A stretch of 64,000 bases of DNA from Tranzscheliella williamsii. Taxonomy: Eukaryota; Basidiomycota; Ustilaginomycetes; Ustilaginales; Ustilaginaceae. How positions within the stretch are numbered: position 1 is the stretch's first letter; the number at the start of each line of letters is the position of its first letter. The notes beneath the pieces are model-generated. The model worked only from the letters and a program-made list of their open reading frames with translations, did not search any database and was not told where the DNA came from. The stretch covers positions 35,150-99,149 of the forward strand of contig JALBYF010000065.1 in assembly GCA_023212725.1 (NCBI GenBank). Reading direction: 5' to 3'. This document shows positions 1-9,391 of the stretch, in pieces. A program made the translations under genes and the position numbers.

Positions 1-47
1 ATCGTCAACTCTGCATTCTCTCGTATCAGCTTCAGGCCGATCTCGAG

Positions 48-2168
48 ATGGTACCATTCAAGACTCTGCAGCAGCTCGAAGCGGAGCATGCCACGCCTCC
101 TCCTGGGACAGCTCCCACCAGCCCCGATACTCGATCCGTCCAGCCGGGACCTGCCAAGGGAATACAGAGCATGGAACTTACATCTAAGCCAGCCGTTGCA
201 GCACCGTATTCTGGCTATAATGACCTTAAGGCGGAGCACAAGGCCGATTTTTCTGAAGGTCCGCCTGCTACTATGTTGCCCCCTCCGAAAGCCTTTTCCC
301 CCGAATCTTCGCCGGAGATATCCTTGATGGAGAGTATCCGGCCACGACGTACCTTTCCAGAGGGATTGCAAACGACTACACAGTCTGTCCATAATCATGG
401 CAGGCTCGGTAGCGCCATGGACATGGAAACCGAAGAGATCGTGTCACCCATGCAACGGCCTAGCCGCCCTAACGTTATGTCTATCTCGGCGCTTATGAGC
501 GCACCTTCGCCCGCTCCGGCATATGCGCATACTCCAAATCCCCCCCGGTCGCCTTCTCCGCTAAGGCAGGCAGCATCTACAAGTGTCTGGACCCAGGAGG
601 ATGAGATGGCCACGACTATTCTGCAAGCTTTCGCCCATGCCGTTCCCAAGCTCGATACGACCGAACTGGACCGGCTCACGCAGATTGCGCAGCTGGCCGC
701 TCTTGATGTTCCCCTCCCCTCTCGAGTTGGCTCGCTCGAGCCCATCCAAAATCAAGGCCCCGCGCCTGAGCCGCCGAGCAAGTTCGATTCGTTGACCTTG
801 AATCCCTTTGATCAGGTGGATACTCAAGCAATGTACGATGTGGAGGAGGCAGAGTATGTCAAGGAAAAGGATGCCAGAGTGGAGCTGTACGAGACGGTCA
901 AGTATCTCTCGTTCTTTGACGAAGTGGTAGATGAGTGGAGAGCTGGCGAGCTGTCTCGTCTACGTCTTCACCTGGAGCTCCGCAAAGCCGAGGTCGATCG
1001 CATCTGGAGTTGCGATCGCAAGCTCGCTTGGTCGAACTTTGTCGACGATCGCGCCGGCGTTCTGTACCGCACACCCGCTTTCGAGGCCAATCATGCAAAG
1101 TGGCAGGCCAAGATGGAGCTCGACCTGCTTGCCGTGCACAAGAGAAAGACAAAGGGCTTGTCTAAGCTCACCAAGCACATCTGGCGGCCCACCGAGGTCG
1201 AGGGTATCGCGGCGACGCGGCATGACCTGTACGACAAGTACGGAGCCTTTGTGTCAGGAGCCAAGTATCCTGACCCCCAGGATGTGCTCGTACGTGCCGA
1301 CCTCGACAGAATCCGCCAGGCCAAGCCTGCGCAGCCTGTGGTCTCTCCTCCTTCTGCCGCAGCGGATGGCACACGAGCCGATGACGTGCCATTACCCTTG
1401 GAGGCCGAACTTGAGCCGCTGATGTCAGACGAGTCAGGCCTAGAATCTGGCTACGGCTCGGACTCTGGCTCGGAGTATACCACGTCCTCTGGCATCTCTT
1501 CCTTGCCATCTTTCAGCTCCGTCTACGATTCGCCTGTTATGCACAGTATCGAGGAGATCGACGCGGCCTCTGCCGAGGGCGAAGCCGACGGCCCAGCATC
1601 AGCGGGTCTGTCGATGGATGAGTTGACAGCGGAGGGTGCATCCGACTCCGAGGTCGAAAAGGCTGGGGGCGTGCCTCTAGCGCAGAACGGTACCGACGCT
1701 TCCGGCCCTCCCTCGGGCTACCAAACACCTGTGGACGAGAGCCAAGCCGCCTTGCCCAGCCTCGGCGGCAAGGCGCCATCCCGTTCGCAGAAGAAGAAGA
1801 AGAAGAAGCCGCCGCCGCCTGGAGTGCGGCTGTGGAAGCAAGGCCAGGTCCAGCAGGACCCGATGCCTGGCGAGGTGCCTCTGGTGCCCTTCCATGGCTA
1901 CTCTGGGCCTGCGTATCCTTACGCCCGCCAGCCTCTGCCACCCACAGGGTACGAGCCGTTTGCGCCTCCGCTAGGCGGCCTGCCGCCAGCCGAGCGGCCG
2001 TACGACGCGTACTACCAGCAGCGGCTGCATGAGCAGCACATGTACGAGTGGCGCCTGCACGAGGACGAGCATCGGCGGCAGCAGCAGCAGCAGCAGCACC
2101 CCCCGCTCCACCCGCACTACCCGCCGCACCCGCCGCAGCATCCGCCCTACCTCGACTGGCCCTACTAG
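48..2168 (+). CDS. Pro/Gln-rich protein of unknown function, probably partial at its 5' end
   Basis: I do not recognise a family. The frame encodes 706 aa from the first Met at 48, but it stays open to the left edge without a stop. A pyrimidine-rich stretch ending in TATCAG (about 20-29) could be a 3' splice site, so the true start may lie outside the window. The N-terminal 270 residues are Ser/Pro-rich and look disordered. Residues about 275-430 form a charged, probably helical segment rich in Glu, Leu, Arg and Trp, the only part that looks folded. Then follow acidic Ser-rich sequence, a run of six Lys followed by Pro near residue 585, and a His/Pro/Gln-rich tail with a six-Gln tract encoded by CAG repeats. 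Coding is convincing from the long frame and the coherent middle segment; function is unknown. Confidence 0.72.
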   Translation: MVPFKTLQQLEAEHATPPPGTAPTSPDTRSVQPGPAKGIQSMELTSKPAVAAPYSGYNDLKAEHKADFSEGPPATMLPPPKAFSPESSPEISLMESIRPRRTFPEGLQTTTQSVHNHGRLGSAMDMETEEIVSPMQRPSRPNVMSISALMSAPSPAPAYAHTPNPPRSPSPLRQAASTSVWTQEDEMATTILQAFAHAVPKLDTTELDRLTQIAQLAALDVPLPSRVGSLEPIQNQGPAPEPPSKFDSLTLNPFDQVDTQAMYDVEEAEYVKEKDARVELYETVKYLSFFDEVVDEWRAGELSRLRLHLELRKAEVDRIWSCDRKLAWSNFVDDRAGVLYRTPAFEANHAKWQAKMELDLLAVHKRKTKGLSKLTKHIWRPTEVEGIAATRHDLYDKYGAFVSGAKYPDPQDVLVRADLDRIRQAKPAQPVVSPPSAAADGTRADDVPLPLEAELEPLMSDESGLESGYGSDSGSEYTTSSGISSLPSFSSVYDSPVMHSIEEIDAASAEGEADGPASAGLSMDELTAEGASDSEVEKAGGVPLAQNGTDASGPPSGYQTPVDESQAALPSLGGKAPSRSQKKKKKKPPPPGVRLWKQGQVQQDPMPGEVPLVPFHGYSGPAYPYARQPLPPTGYEPFAPPLGGLPPAERPYDAYYQQRLHEQHMYEWRLHEDEHRRQQQQQQHPPLHPHYPPHPPQHPPYLDWPY

Positions 2169-2966
2169 CACGCACCGCCCGCCTAACCCGCCGGATCCGC
2201 TCTTTAGGGCTGAGCACCCTTCTGCCTCTCGTCCCTGCGCAGCCCTATCCATGCGAGCCTGCGCCGTGTGGCCGCTTCCATGTACTTGTGCCGTTCGCCT
2301 CCAGCCCCCTCCCCCTAACCCAACGCTACCGACCTCGAAACTGTACACAAGCGACACGGCCATGTTCTACCTTGCCACTCTGGCATGATCTGTATTTATA
2401 ACAATGAATCTACAAAGCATCTAGAAGTATTCACGACAAGGCGAGCGTCGGGTGGTTCGCGCGTGGCCCGTGCTTGTAGCAGCGCAGTGGACTGTCATGC
2501 AGAGGCAAGCAAGGCAAGCAAGGCAAGCAAGGCAAGCAAGGCAAGCAAGGCAAGCAAGGCAAGCAAGGCAAGCAAGGCAAGCAAGACAAGGCAAGGCAAA
2601 GCAAGGCAAGCGGGTCAGCGGTGGGCTCGGCGGCAAAACGGGGCGTGCGCGCCTGGTCAGACAAGGCTGAAACTTGAATGTATTTGATTGTCTTCAAGGT
2701 GATTAAGACTAACGAGATTCCTAGTCAAATGTGGTTGATCATCATGTGGGCGCGTGCCGCGGGGGGCTACTTACCTCTTGGCGGGTGGTGGTGGTCGAGA
2801 GGCAAGCATGAAGCGCCGCGGCCGGGTGCAAAAGTGCGAATTTTCGGCTGCCTTTTTTTCACCGCGAGAAGACCGCGATCACGAAGTGAATCCGATTTAG
2901 GCGCGTGTTAGAGCGGGTGTTTGCGTGCCGCAGTTGGGGGACATGTCGGATTGCGGGCTGGCGGGG
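2169..2966. other. Convergent 3' intergenic region
   Basis: This lies between the stop codons of two convergent genes, so it should hold both 3' UTRs. The only structure I see is the 9-bp minisatellite listed separately. Short frames crossing the repeat are by-products of its 9-bp period. No RNA gene was recognised. Confidence 0.6.
2503..2585. repeat. 9-bp minisatellite (AGGCAAGCA), about nine tandem copies
   Basis: The unit AGGCAAGCA repeats almost perfectly from 2503 to about 2585, then decays into GGCAA/GCAAG variants up to about 2610. As the period is a multiple of three, all frames stay open across it (Ala-Ser-Lys or Arg-Gln-Ala repeats), but it lies past the stop of the upstream gene and no gene model uses it. 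Confidence 0.95.
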
Positions 2967-4223
2967 TTAGGAGACGCAGGGGCGGGCGGGCGGGGTGCGT
3001 GCAGCGGAGGGGGGTTTGGTGGGCGAGAGGCTGCGCGCGCGGGCGAGCTGGGCGCGGCGGACGGCGGGGGAGGGGGGAATGCGTGCGGGGGGCGGTGGTG
3101 GTGCTTTGTGGGGGGCTGCGGTGGCGCGGGGGGGGAACGGGTCGACGTTTTCAGCGTCGGCGAAGGGTGGCAAGGGCGTGGTTGCGGAGCGGAGGCGGCG
3201 GGGGGCGAGGGTGGCGGCGCGGTGGGGCGGCGGCTGGCGGGCGCGCAGCTCGGTGACCGAGGCGCTTGGCCGCAGCAAGCGCGCCGGCTTGGGGGTTTCG
3301 TCGCGCGCGCGCGGAGGGGTGGTGCGCGGCGGGTCGGCGCGGCGCAGCTGCGCCCAGAAGTAGCGGAACTCGAGGCAGAGCAGATCGGTCTGCTTGCACG
3401 CACGGCTGCGGTAGGCATCGTCGGCGCGCGCCACGCTCTCGGCGCACCGGTGGCTCAGCTCGACAATCTGCTGCAGCCCGCCCATCTCCCCAAACCGCTC
3501 CTGCGCGCGCCCGTCGTCCACCAGCACACACATGAGCAGATCCAGCGCAAACCCCGACGGCAGCGCCAACGGCACCTCCCCCTCGCCCCCCCCCACCGCC
3601 ACCAGCACCGGCGGCAACACATCCAGACAGTACCCCGCCAGCACCACCTGCAGCAGCAGCTCCAGCGTCGACTTGCGCCGCATCACCCGCCGCGTCGCCC
3701 CACTGCACAGCGTCAGCCCCTGCAGAATCGTCATGCTTACCCCCGCCTCGCTCGCCGCGTACCGCAGCCGCTCCCCCTCATCCTTCGCCGCCGAGACCGA
3801 AGCGCCGCCGTGCCGCGCTTCGTGTTGGCGCGCGAGATCGGCGTGCAGCCGGTAGAGATGCGAGACCAGCACCTCCGCCAGACTGTACCCGGCCACCTCT
3901 TGCAGCGCCCAGAATGTCGGCGCGCGGTCGAGCCCCACCAGCCTGGTGCGCGCCGGGCGGGTGTAGTCGACAAGCGCCAGCTCGATCGCGTTCAGCCCAG
4001 CGATGCGCTCGGCCGGCGTAGACAGCGGCGACCTCAGCACGTCGATCCACGACTCGATTGTCTCTTCCAGCGCATCGCCCCTCCCCGACACCGCCGACCC
4101 GTGCCGCCTGCTGCGCTGCGTCGGCGTCGTCGACCGCGACGTGTGTGGTGACGACGTGGACATCTTGCTGGCTCCACCGTCGACGCGCGGCTCGTATCGT
4201 AAACTTGTCATCGTCCAGGCCAA
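2967..4223 (-). CDS. Cdc14-type septation initiation network (SIN) protein
   Basis: This 418-aa protein resembles fungal 'Cell division control protein 14, SIN component' (S. pombe Cdc14, the partner of the kinase Sid1 at the spindle pole body), not the Cdc14 phosphatase. Residues about 50-295 are helical and carry the family pattern: a segment LQGLTLCSGATRRVMRRKS, then a helix pair with ALDLLMCVLVDDGRAQERF and GGLQQIVELSHR, and a closing CLEFRYFWAQL. Residues after about 300 are Pro/Arg-rich and low in complexity, an extension common in smut proteins. The first Met at 4223 is used; the second (codon 5) is equally possible. It diverges from the Etp1-like gene across about 1.1 kb. The assignment rests on recalled family pattern only. 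Confidence 0.72.
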   Translation of the reverse strand: MAWTMTSLRYEPRVDGGASKMSTSSPHTSRSTTPTQRSRRHGSAVSGRGDALEETIESWIDVLRSPLSTPAERIAGLNAIELALVDYTRPARTRLVGLDRAPTFWALQEVAGYSLAEVLVSHLYRLHADLARQHEARHGGASVSAAKDEGERLRYAASEAGVSMTILQGLTLCSGATRRVMRRKSTLELLLQVVLAGYCLDVLPPVLVAVGGGEGEVPLALPSGFALDLLMCVLVDDGRAQERFGEMGGLQQIVELSHRCAESVARADDAYRSRACKQTDLLCLEFRYFWAQLRRADPPRTTPPRARDETPKPARLLRPSASVTELRARQPPPHRAATLAPRRLRSATTPLPPFADAENVDPFPPRATAAPHKAPPPPPARIPPSPAVRRAQLARARSLSPTKPPSAARTPPARPCVS

Positions 4224-5298
4224 CGTCCGTGTGAAGGCAGTGTGTCAAGCCGAGCAGGCTCGGCCAAGCAGAACGCCAGGAAAGAAACAATCTCACCCGG
4301 ACGCTTACATACAGCCACACTTGAGGCGCTGAAGTGGCCGAGTGATGGCCCAAGATGATATGTGCCGGTAAAGAAATAGACAGGCTTGACTAGGTTTTGA
4401 TGACGGAGCTTCAATCTTGTCTGTGGTTGCGCCTTCCACCTCCTCGGTCGTTGCCTGTGGCAGCTCGTTGTATGTGCCGCGCCCTTGCCAGCGCGCGTGC
4501 CTTGCCAGTGATGTTCCTCTGCGAGCTTGTGTTGAAGTCAAGAGGTTCGAAGGCAGCGAGCGACGGGTTCGGTGTCCTGGCTTCTTGGTTGCTCATCTGT
4601 GTGTGGTAATGCCGCAAGAGTCGCGCCTAAACGCAGTGGCCAGTAATGAGTGGCACTTGGAAGCTGGATCAACTTTGCCGCTTGCATCCTTCTTCTGCAC
4701 CCTGCCAATCGGCTCCAACTGCCACAACAGCTCATCTCCCCTCCACTCATGACACAGCGCCCAGCACGCAGAGCTCATCCGTATCAGGCAGCACATATGA
4801 AGTCCCGACTGTAGCGCAGCCCCCGCTTGCTGACCTACTAGCAGCGCCAGCGAAGCCTGGCTACGGCTACAATGTGAATGACGGACGAAAGGGAAGCGGG
4901 GTTTGTTACCTTACTCGCGGAGCTCTAACAGTATTTCAGATCAACACTTATGCTCAACTGGGCTGGGCGCGTTGCTCATGATTTCACCGTGGTCAAGTAG
5001 AAGAGGTCATGTGACATGCGCATGTACTAGATGATAAGGCTGAGCTTTTGGGATCTCACATTTTTATTTCGTTCAAAGGGTCTGACCGCACGCTTCGCCT
5101 CATGCCTCACCAAAGGTGGAGGCGCAGTTGCCTTGCCAGTGCGTCTAGAACCTTGACGTCCTTACACCTACCCGGCCGCACTTCGCTTCTCGATGCCAAC
5201 TGTCGTTCCTCAGCTGAGGCAGGCCGACTGCAGTAGGAGCGTTGAGGAAATAAAAGCTCGACAGAGGCGCCGTCGGGAAACGCTCTCGTCAGGAAAGA
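4224..5298. other. Divergent intergenic region (SIN gene / Etp1-like gene)
   Basis: This 1.1-kb region separates two divergent genes and should hold both promoters. I see no clear TATA box. Several short frames occur; two overlapping minus-strand ones (4411-4617 and 4305-4541) are discussed among the findings but are not annotated as genes. Confidence 0.5.
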
Positions 5299-7536
5299 AT
5301 GCCCCGGACGGCCGGCGCGCCACCATCTTCTGTGAATGACGAAGAAGCTTCCTTTTCCATTAGCATCACTCTCCTCGACCCAGCCTGCAACAGCGCATTC
5401 GGAGGCCATTTTCAGAGCTCCGCACATAGGCCCCCCATCAGCCACATCTTCGAAACGCTTCCGGACACCGCTCTGCTGGGTCAGCACGACACGGACTGCA
5501 ACACCCATCGCAGGTTCTGGTTGCCAGCGACCGCCACCCAGGCATTCGGCTCCCCGATCGATACACGTTTTGGACCCATAAGGATCGACTGGGCGGACCG
5601 AGCTGCCTCGAGCCACATGTCTTCCCACCACGCTGGTCCCTCCTCTTCTGCCCTGGCGCCCTCTGAACCTCCCTCTCGCTCCAAGGCGTCCAAGAAGAAG
5701 CGAGTCTTCCATGCCAAGCAACCGCACATACTACTTCCCGTCGCCAGATTCGACAAGACGGATTCCTTCGAAGGCGACCCTGCCAACCATGTTGCTAGTT
5801 CTACTGGTACGTCTACCGACAAGCAGCTGGCTTCATGTGGCGAAAAGTTCGAGGGGCTCTCCATCGGTGCTACAGAAGTGGCCTTTGGAATCGTCCACCT
5901 CTTCAAGGACAAGCAGGAAGCCACTTCCAGCTTGAATACAAGCTCAGCAAACCTCGATAGCCAGCTCCCCGACTCGGATGTAGGCTCTATCGTCGCGGTT
6001 CTAGCTGTCCCGTACTACCTGACCGCCTCGCACTTCCTGTCGTTCATCGAGCCGGCTGTGGAGGCTATCACCCAGCTAAGGATGATCCGAGATATCCACC
6101 CGAACCGCTGCATGGTGCTCATCAAGTTTCGTGATGCCAAGGACGCCGAGGATTTCCACAAGATGTTCAACGGCCAGCCATTCAATGCTATGGATCCACA
6201 GGAGATATGCCAGGTCGTCTATGTCACTTCGCTCACCGTGTCACGCCAGAGCTCCCTTCCTCTCACCTACCCGACCCTTGCCAATTCCGATCCATGGCCG
6301 CTACGTGCCACCTCTCTGGGGGGAGGCTACGAGCTGCCGACCTGCCCCGTCTGTCTGGAGCGGATGGACAGCTCGGTCACCGGACTCATGACCATCTCCT
6401 GTCAACACACCTTCCACTGCTCATGCTTGTCCAAGTGGGGCGAATCGCGGTGTCCAGTCTGTCGATATTCACAAACAGGACAGCCGCTCACCGCTAGACA
6501 CCATGGCGCGGCCCGTACATCCATCTCTACAATCGCAACAGCGGAGGCAACAGCGTCTGAAGACGGGTCGGACGATGAAGAGCCCAACTCGTGCTCTGTA
6601 TGCCAGACGCAGCAAGATCTCTGGGTTTGCCTCATTTGTGCATCGATCGGATGCGGCCGTTACAAGCAGGGCCATGCGCATAGGCACTTTAGCGAGACGG
6701 GCCACCTGTACAGCTTGGAGCTGGAAACGCAACGAGTATGGGATTATGCTGGCGACGGCTACGTCCATCGTTTGATTCAGAACAAAGCCGACGGAAAGCT
6801 GGTGGAGCTGCCGTCGGCCTCTTCGGCCAGCGGCACCCCCGAGCGCGCTCGAAAGCTGCCGACATCGGCCAGCTACGCCTCTGCCATGTCAACCAACGGC
6901 ACAAAACACTCTGGACCACCTGCGGAGTACTTGGCACGAACACGGCCGTCAGAGACCGATCAACGCGATGACCGTCGCGACGAGCCGGGATCGTCTCACG
7001 AGGCGGGGCCAAGCACAGCGCCAGATGAAAAGATCGAGGCCATCGGGCTGGAATACTCGTACCTGCTTACTAGCCAGTTGGAGTCACAACGCCATTTCTA
7101 CGAAGACAAGCTGGACTCGGTGCAGGCGCAGCTCACCGCGCTTGGCGCCGACCTCTCTTATCTAAAGGGAAAGGCCATGGCGGTGGACGAGCTGACGAGC
7201 AAGACTACTCAACTGGAACACGACAATATGATTTTGAAGCGGGAGAAGGAGAAAAGCGACAAGAAGGCGGAAAAGGCGATCGAATTAGCGCGCACTCTGG
7301 AGCGCGATCTGCACTCCGAAAGGTCGATCAGCAAGGGTCTGATGGAGCGTCTGGACAAAACCAAGGAGAGCGAGACGGCGTTGACGGCGGAAGTGGTCGA
7401 CCTGAAGGAGCAGGTGCAGGATCTCATGTTCTTTGTCCAGGCGCGAGACAAGGTCGACCAGCAAGGCGGCGAAGCCCAAGGCGGCGACCTGGAGATCAAA
7501 GCCAAGCCCAACAAGGGCAAAGCCAGGAAAAAGTAG
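5299..7536 (+). CDS. ETP1: BRAP2/Etp1-type RING and UBP-zinc-finger E3 ubiquitin ligase
   Basis: The 745-aa protein has the full BRAP2 architecture. An RRM-like BRAP2 domain lies at about residues 225-310 (SIVAVLAVPYYLTASHFLSF). A RING finger begins at residue 349 (CPVCLERM ... CQHTFHCSCL ... CPVCR). A UBP-type zinc finger begins at residue 432 (CSVCQTQQDLWVCLICASIGCGRY) with its His-rich GHAHRHFSETGH segment. A long coiled coil follows from about 583 to 720. In yeast Etp1 works in ethanol tolerance and binds ubiquitin; human BRAP is a cytoplasmic E3 that modulates Ras/MAPK signalling. About 220 N-terminal residues are low in complexity, so a downstream Met is possible. The tail is Lys-rich. 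Family assignment is secure; the substrate is unknown. Confidence 0.9.
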   Translation: MPRTAGAPPSSVNDEEASFSISITLLDPACNSAFGGHFQSSAHRPPISHIFETLPDTALLGQHDTDCNTHRRFWLPATATQAFGSPIDTRFGPIRIDWADRAASSHMSSHHAGPSSSALAPSEPPSRSKASKKKRVFHAKQPHILLPVARFDKTDSFEGDPANHVASSTGTSTDKQLASCGEKFEGLSIGATEVAFGIVHLFKDKQEATSSLNTSSANLDSQLPDSDVGSIVAVLAVPYYLTASHFLSFIEPAVEAITQLRMIRDIHPNRCMVLIKFRDAKDAEDFHKMFNGQPFNAMDPQEICQVVYVTSLTVSRQSSLPLTYPTLANSDPWPLRATSLGGGYELPTCPVCLERMDSSVTGLMTISCQHTFHCSCLSKWGESRCPVCRYSQTGQPLTARHHGAARTSISTIATAEATASEDGSDDEEPNSCSVCQTQQDLWVCLICASIGCGRYKQGHAHRHFSETGHLYSLELETQRVWDYAGDGYVHRLIQNKADGKLVELPSASSASGTPERARKLPTSASYASAMSTNGTKHSGPPAEYLARTRPSETDQRDDRRDEPGSSHEAGPSTAPDEKIEAIGLEYSYLLTSQLESQRHFYEDKLDSVQAQLTALGADLSYLKGKAMAVDELTSKTTQLEHDNMILKREKEKSDKKAEKAIELARTLERDLHSERSISKGLMERLDKTKESETALTAEVVDLKEQVQDLMFFVQARDKVDQQGGEAQGGDLEIKAKPNKGKARKK

Positions 7537-8015
7537 CACGCGCCCCGTCCTCCCGCCTTGCGTTGCGTGCGTTGCGTTGCGGTGGGTCTGTATTTGTACA
7601 TTCGCATTCTACTTGTGACTTGGGTTGCATCGTCACGTACTGTCGGACGGCTGGTGAGATTCGTTGCCGGTTTGCGCACGATCCATATTGGATCGGCGAT
7701 CAGCTCCTGTAACTGCATGTATGGAACGCCAGCGAACGTTGGGCTAGCGTTCAGCACCGATCAATCAAAATCGTGTACGTTGTAGGTTACAGTCAAGGCA
7801 TAAACGTGTACAAGGTGTACTGTGAGTATTCGTTTGCGTCTACGGCTTTGGTGCCGTGCTAATGCATTGCCGCGACCCTGCTTTGTAACGTCGAGCGCGA
7901 AACAATATGAGGTCATACAGAGCTGATACTACGAAATCCTGGTCGCGTCTTTGGCCGTCCGAGTTCAGTTCGCCTGTGGGCAAGCGCCGCGAGGGGTCCG
8001 TGCCAGCTAAGAAGA

Positions 8016-8024
8016 AATCACAAT
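8016..8024 (+). promoter_or_regulatory. AATCACAAT motif, copy 1
   Basis: Exact 9-mer, followed by TC, 217 bp before the reductase start codon. One of six copies in the window, all intergenic. No binding factor is known to me. Confidence 0.4.
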
Positions 8025-8068
8025 TCCCTGCAGCGGCTCACCCGAACGGTGGCACCCTATTCATCATC

Positions 8069-8089
8069 AATCACAATCGATTCGTGATT
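8069..8089 (+). promoter_or_regulatory. AATCACAAT motif, copy 2, within a near-palindrome
   Basis: AATCACAATCGATTCGTGATT has arms AATCAC/GTGATT around a core AATCGATT. It lies about 150 bp before the reductase start. Its TCACAATCGAT core recurs, in the same orientation relative to the gene, in the inverted repeat before the decarboxylase gene. Confidence 0.45.
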
Positions 8090-8241
8090 GCGTCGAAGTT
8101 TCCACAGTGGCGTGCGTACTCTCAAGGCTGGAAAGATGTTTCGTGCTGAGTTGAGCGAGCGTCATGAGTTGACACATAAGACGAGGAGCCGCTTTGTCTG
8201 ATCTCGACTCTCTTCAGCCACATACCATACAGCTGCCCATC

Positions 8242-9216
8242 ATGTCGCTTAACAAGACCATCACGCTGAACGACGGCAACAAGATCCCCCAGATCGGGCT
8301 GGGCACCTGGCTGTCTGCGCCTGGCGAGGTGGGCCGGGCGGTGGAGATCGCCGTCAAGGCCGGATACCGTCATCTGGACCTGGCCAAGATCTACCAGAAC
8401 CAGCCCGAGGTGGGCGAGGCGCTCAAGAAGGTGATTCCCTCGGTGGTCAAGCGCGAGGAGCTGTTTATCACCTCCAAGCTGTGGAACAACAGCCATGCGC
8501 CTCAGAATGTCGAGGCCGCGTACCAGGAGACGCTCAAGGAGCTCGGCTTGGACTATCTCGACCTCTACCTGATCCACTGGCCGGTCGCCTTTGCCGCTGG
8601 CGAGCTGGTGCCCAAGACGGAGGACGGCAAGTCCACCCGGCTGGACCGCGAGACGACGGTGGTGGACACGTGGAAGGCGCTGATCCAGCTGCAGAAGGCG
8701 GGCAAGGTCAAGTCGATCGGCGTCTCCAACTTTACCAAGGAGCATCTCGAGGCGATTATCAGTGCCACCGGCGTCACGCCCGCGGTGAACCAGATCGAGG
8801 CGCATCCGCTCCTGCCGCAGGACGAGCTGGTGGAGTACGCACGCGCGAAAAACATCCACCTGACCGCCTACAGCCCGCTGGGCAACAACTTGAACGGCAA
8901 GACCAAGATCGTCGACTACCCGCAGGTCACCGACGTCGCCAACAAGCTCGGCGTCGACCCGGCACAGGTACTCATCGCCTGGGGCGTCAAGCGCGGCTAC
9001 TCGGTCATCCCCAAGTCGGTCACCGAGTCGCGCATCCACTCCAACTTCCAGCAAATCCAGCTCGCCGACGACGACTACGCCAAGGTCTCCAGCCTCTACA
9101 ACGACCTCGGCAAGGTCCGCTTCAACATCCCCTACACCTATTCGCCCAAGTGGGACGTCAACGTCTTTGGCGAGGACGCCGAGAAGCCCGCCACCCACTC
9201 GGTCAAGCTCACCTAG
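8242..9216 (+). CDS. Aldo-keto reductase
   Basis: This 324-aa NADPH-type aldo-keto reductase should reduce aldehydes or ketones to alcohols in the cytosol. The catalytic tetrad is visible: Asp46 and Tyr51 in [13 protein letters not shown], Lys79 in FITSKLW, and His112 in LYLIHWP. Downstream are the family signatures [25 protein letters not shown] and the cofactor-binding [14 protein letters not shown]. The frame opens 16 codons earlier at 8194, but the Met at 8242 gives the normal start just before the first beta strand and the usual family length. It is convergent with the ThDP decarboxylase, with 175 bp between the stops. The substrate cannot be told from sequence. Confidence 0.92.
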   Translation: MSLNKTITLNDGNKIPQIGLGTWLSAPGEVGRAVEIAVKAGYRHLDLAKIYQNQPEVGEALKKVIPSVVKREELFITSKLWNNSHAPQNVEAAYQETLKELGLDYLDLYLIHWPVAFAAGELVPKTEDGKSTRLDRETTVVDTWKALIQLQKAGKVKSIGVSNFTKEHLEAIISATGVTPAVNQIEAHPLLPQDELVEYARAKNIHLTAYSPLGNNLNGKTKIVDYPQVTDVANKLGVDPAQVLIAWGVKRGYSVIPKSVTESRIHSNFQQIQLADDDYAKVSSLYNDLGKVRFNIPYTYSPKWDVNVFGEDAEKPATHSVKLT

Positions 9217-9391
9217 ACCTCCCTCCCATCTCCCCTGCACGCTTTGCTGTCACGCTACCCGGCTGAAACGCAAAGTTAACAATTCTCGCGCGCGCAACGT
9301 GTTGGGTGCTACTGTATCAACCTTCCAGGGGTACAACGGGCAAGTGTGGTGGCGAACAGGTGGCATGGACGGCGCGGGTCAGGGGCAGCGC

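Larger units (their letters stand above)
7537..8241. other. Intergenic region with the aldo-keto reductase promoter
   Basis: This holds the 3' flank of the Etp1-like gene and the promoter of the reductase. It contains two copies of the 9-mer AATCACAAT (8016 and 8069); the second sits in a dyad. No gene is supported. Confidence 0.6.

Noticed and set aside
2313..2321. CCCTAACCC, one and a half telomere repeats, as a telomerase RNA template
   Set aside because: A 9-mer in any of six permutations is expected a few times in 64 kb by chance, the match ends in CAA instead of TAA, and no long RNA structure is evident around it.
2925..4151. 408-codon frame antisense to the SIN gene
   Set aside because: GC-rich shadow with Arg/His/Gln runs; the opposite strand encodes a recognisable family.
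8122..9240. 372-codon frame antisense to the aldo-keto reductase
   Set aside because: Codon-bias shadow; all catalytic motifs are on the plus strand.
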